A DNA stretch of 7,667 nucleotides from JALOOE01 sp964423545 (lineage in GTDB: Bacteria; Chloroflexota; Anaerolineae; CG2-30-64-16): positions 1 to 7,667 of the forward strand of contig CAYRFV010000268.1 of assembly GCA_964423545.1 (NCBI GenBank), read 5' to 3'. Positions 5,653-7,667 of this stretch are shown here, in pieces. The position numbers and the translations under genes were made by a program. The notes beneath the pieces were generated by a model. That model was not told the origin of the DNA, did no database searches, and saw only the letters and a list, made by a program, of their open reading frames with translations. Each line of letters starts with the position of its first letter. Within the stretch, counting starts at the first letter, position 1.

Positions 5653-7667
5653 CCTGATCGCTCCCCCAGGGTGACGATCGGCTCCCTGCTCAGCCCGATC
5701 GCTTCCACAGTCACCCGCCCCTGATCCCACACCACTGTGCCGATCCCCATCTCCGGGACATACACGCGGCCGCCGGGCGTCGTGAGGGTAAGCGGCGCTG
5801 TGCGCAGCCCGTGATAGCCGGCAACGTAGCGATCGGTGGTCGGGCTGGCGAAGAGCCAGGCCGGCCCCACGCCGCACTCCAACCTCGCCGGACCGGCCTC
5901 GACCCGCCCAGTGGCGTTCTGTCGTGCCATCGGCGATTCCAGCATCGGCCAACCCAGCTCCCCGCGCTGCGTCCACCGCCGCTTCAGCCGCCACTCCATC
6001 AGGTCCACTTCGATGCCCAGCGCCTCGGCCGCGCGGCGGTACTCGACCGTCCACGTTCGCTCGCCTTCTCCGGCATACGTGAACGGCGGGGCCACTTCGT
6101 CTCGGAGCTGTCCGCTCGCGACCGTCCGGGCGAACTCGACGCCATCGGGGTAGTCTGTCCGCTCGGCCATCTCAAGATAGACGCCGCACCAGGGCCGCCC
6201 CTGGTAGAAAAGACCCGGCCAGGCCAGTTCCCAGAAGCCCTTGCGGGGTCCGAGATAGTTGTAGATCTCCAGGACAAGATCGCCTCCCGAGCCCTGCCAG
6301 CGATCGTCGGGGCGCTCCACCAACCGGATCGACGCCTCTCGGCCGAGGTCGCGGCGCGACAAGGGGAGGATCGCAATCCAGGCCCATCCTGAACCGATCA
6401 CGATGCTCTCGCCGGGCGCCGCCTGGACCGGAAGCGACTCGATCCGCTGGCCGCCGATCCGAATCTCATCCACCCGTTGGCGTTCCGTGATGACAAAACA
6501 CGCCTTGGCGCTCGAGATCGCGCCCGGTTGCCGCGGCGGCGCATACAGACCGATCACCCGCGGACCTGACTGGACGCCGTAGAACTGGCCTTCCTCGATC
6601 AGGTTGCGGCTCTTCGTCCGGTCAGTGGCATGATAGAAATCGCCCAACCACTTGTCGTTGGTGAGATAGCGAGTGTAGAGCACGCCGGGCCGCGCCGCGG
6701 CGGGCCGTACAAAGTGCGCCATCAGCACATCGGACTGGCCGGTGTACTCTTTTGATGCTGCGCCCAACACGAAGGAGCGGCTGTGGTAGGTCGTGATGCC
6801 CATCTCGCGGCCGGCGTGCGCGGTCTCGCTGACCTCGAACGCCTCTGGCCGGGCATCCAGCGCATCGGCAAGCCAGGCCGGCAGCGCGCCGTCGGCGAGC
6901 CACCCGCGCACCAGGTCGATCTCCGGCGGCGTCTCGCACACGACTGATGGATGGTACGCGCGGCCGTGCGGGCCCGCCCAGCGGCCGGTCGCGGCGTGAA
7001 TGTGCAGCGCCGTGCTCAGTCCCATGCGCGCCGCGGCCGTATGCGCCCGAATCCGCACGTTCCCGTCCTGCGTCAGATCGGCCAACCGCCTCAGTGCTCG
7101 GAGGTCCACCGCGCCGTAGGTAGGGCTGTTCCACTCGAACGCGATTCCCTGGCTGTCGGTGAAGGCCATCCAGGCGACCAGCTTGCGGTAGCCACGCGCC
7201 GCAATCTCCTGATCGCCGAGCAGTTCACCGCCCAGGCTCGTGTTCAAGATGTCGAGCAGACAGATGTTGGTGTAGGCGACGGACACGTCCAGGCGGCGGA
7301 TTTCGTCCAGTCCCAGGCGGATCGCGTCCAGCACGCGAGCGCCGAGGGAGGCCGGCAGCCGATCCGCATAGTGGATCATCAGCGGAATCAGGTGCTCCAG
7401 GTTGAACTCGACGGCGTTCAGGTCCTCGACGTGGTCATCCTCCAACATCCATGTGAAGTTGCCGAGATGCGGATCGCCGGTCCGTCGCTCCTGGCAGCCG
7501 AGCACGACATCCAGCACCCTCTCGGCCAGCGCCAAATCTTCAGGCGCGCCGTTGGCCACCAGTCGATGGGCGAGCGCCGCGCCTGCACGCGTCTCGTGGA
7601 AGACGCCGTTCTCTGTGACCTTCGCCGGCAGGTGGGCCTGCGGATCGTAGTTTTCGGGCAGTGGAAG
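5649..7667 (-). CDS. Large protein of unrecognised family, helical front and beta-rich rear; possible glycan-active enzyme (5' end outside window)
   Basis: The frame is open to the right edge: 672 residues are visible and the true start lies beyond the window, since the 36 codons before the first GTG (7557-7559) read as ordinary protein (LPLPENYDPQ...). I do not recognise the family. Visible residues about 25-230 look alpha-helical with Trp, His and Asp/Glu clusters: GDPHLGNFTWMLEDD (64-78), FEWNSPTYGAVDLRAL (177-192) and GPHGRAYHP (232-240). From about 290 the sequence turns strand-rich, with TTYHSRSFVLGAASKEYTG (292-310), RYLTNDKWLGDFYHATDR (333-350) and many short strands to the end. A helical toroid followed by beta-sandwich is the architecture of several polysaccharide lyases (PL8, PL12, PL15, PL17, PL21) and some glycoside hydrolases, and the conserved-looking His/Tyr/Arg sites would suit such a role. 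That assignment is inference from architecture and from the sulfatase and ogl downstream. It is coupled to the sulfatase by ATGA. Confidence 0.85.
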   Translation of the reverse strand, partial: LPLPENYDPQAHLPAKVTENGVFHETRAGAALAHRLVANGAPEDLALAERVLDVVLGCQERRTGDPHLGNFTWMLEDDHVEDLNAVEFNLEHLIPLMIHYADRLPASLGARVLDAIRLGLDEIRRLDVSVAYTNICLLDILNTSLGGELLGDQEIAARGYRKLVAWMAFTDSQGIAFEWNSPTYGAVDLRALRRLADLTQDGNVRIRAHTAAARMGLSTALHIHAATGRWAGPHGRAYHPSVVCETPPEIDLVRGWLADGALPAWLADALDARPEAFEVSETAHAGREMGITTYHSRSFVLGAASKEYTGQSDVLMAHFVRPAAARPGVLYTRYLTNDKWLGDFYHATDRTKSRNLIEEGQFYGVQSGPRVIGLYAPPRQPGAISSAKACFVITERQRVDEIRIGGQRIESLPVQAAPGESIVIGSGWAWIAILPLSRRDLGREASIRLVERPDDRWQGSGGDLVLEIYNYLGPRKGFWELAWPGLFYQGRPWCGVYLEMAERTDYPDGVEFARTVASGQLRDEVAPPFTYAGEGERTWTVEYRRAAEALGIEVDLMEWRLKRRWTQRGELGWPMLESPMARQNATGRVEAGPARLECGVGPAWLFASPTTDRYVAGYHGLRTAPLTLTTPGGRVYVPEMGIGTVVWDQGRVTVEAIGLSREPIVTLGERSG

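Noticed and set aside
5653..6054. Upstream extension of the sulfatase frame
   Set aside because: The extra residues have no sulfatase character, overlap the upstream gene in another frame, and the ATGA-overlapping ATG gives a normal-length enzyme.
1..7667. CRISPR arrays, tRNA genes, insertion sequences, attachment sites
   Set aside because: No direct repeat arrays, cloverleaf-like sequences, transposase motifs or terminal inverted repeats were seen when reading both strands.

Overview
The window is a high-GC (roughly 60-65% by eye) bacterial stretch in which every supportable gene lies on the minus strand, so the transcription order runs from high to low coordinates. Strong Shine-Dalgarno sites, tight spacing and Gfo/Idh/MocA plus sulfatase content suit a free-living saccharolytic bacterium. 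Chloroflexota is my guess from the overall style of the proteins, with Armatimonadota, Planctomycetota or Actinomycetota possible. No rRNA or other phylogenetic marker is present, so this is a weak inference.

Layout in transcription order: (i) 5649-7667, the 3' 672 codons of a large, unrecognised protein with a helix-rich front half and a strand-rich rear half, whose start lies beyond the window; (ii) 4189-5652, a Cys-type sulfatase joined to (i) by an ATGA stop/start overlap; (iii) 3453-4178, a small HGGG/GGSAGG alpha/beta hydrolase, probably an esterase, whose ribosome site sits on the sulfatase stop codon; (iv) 2199-3347, an oligogalacturonate lyase (ogl, PL22 type) with all visible metal-site residues; (v) 2036-2197, about 53 codons of the N-terminus of an AAC(3)-family N-acetyltransferase that ends abruptly, apparently a truncated gene; (vi) 517-1956, a two-domain protein with a C-terminal glycerophosphodiester phosphodiesterase domain and an N-terminal domain that faintly resembles VPS62/DUF946 proteins; (vii) 1-414, the first 138 codons of a Gfo/Idh/MocA oxidoreductase that runs off the left edge.

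Genes (i)-(iv) look like one translationally coupled unit for breaking down an imported, uronate-containing and possibly sulfated or acylated oligosaccharide in the cytoplasm: none of the three enzymes whose N-termini are visible has a signal peptide. The lyase points to de-methylated pectin fragments, the esterase could remove acyl groups, and the sulfatase suggests a sulfated substrate or a sulfated decoration. The GDPD fusion and the dehydrogenase may be the tail of the same transcript or a second unit started from a promoter inside the aac(3)-like remnant. The most interesting items are the unrecognised 672+ residue protein, the GDPD fusion, and the broken acetyltransferase whose stop codon falls inside a candidate extended -10 promoter. 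I did not find a wholly new defence or mobile system. No tRNA, rRNA, CRISPR, transposase or insertion-sequence ends are visible, and no gene-free stretch exceeds about 105 bases.
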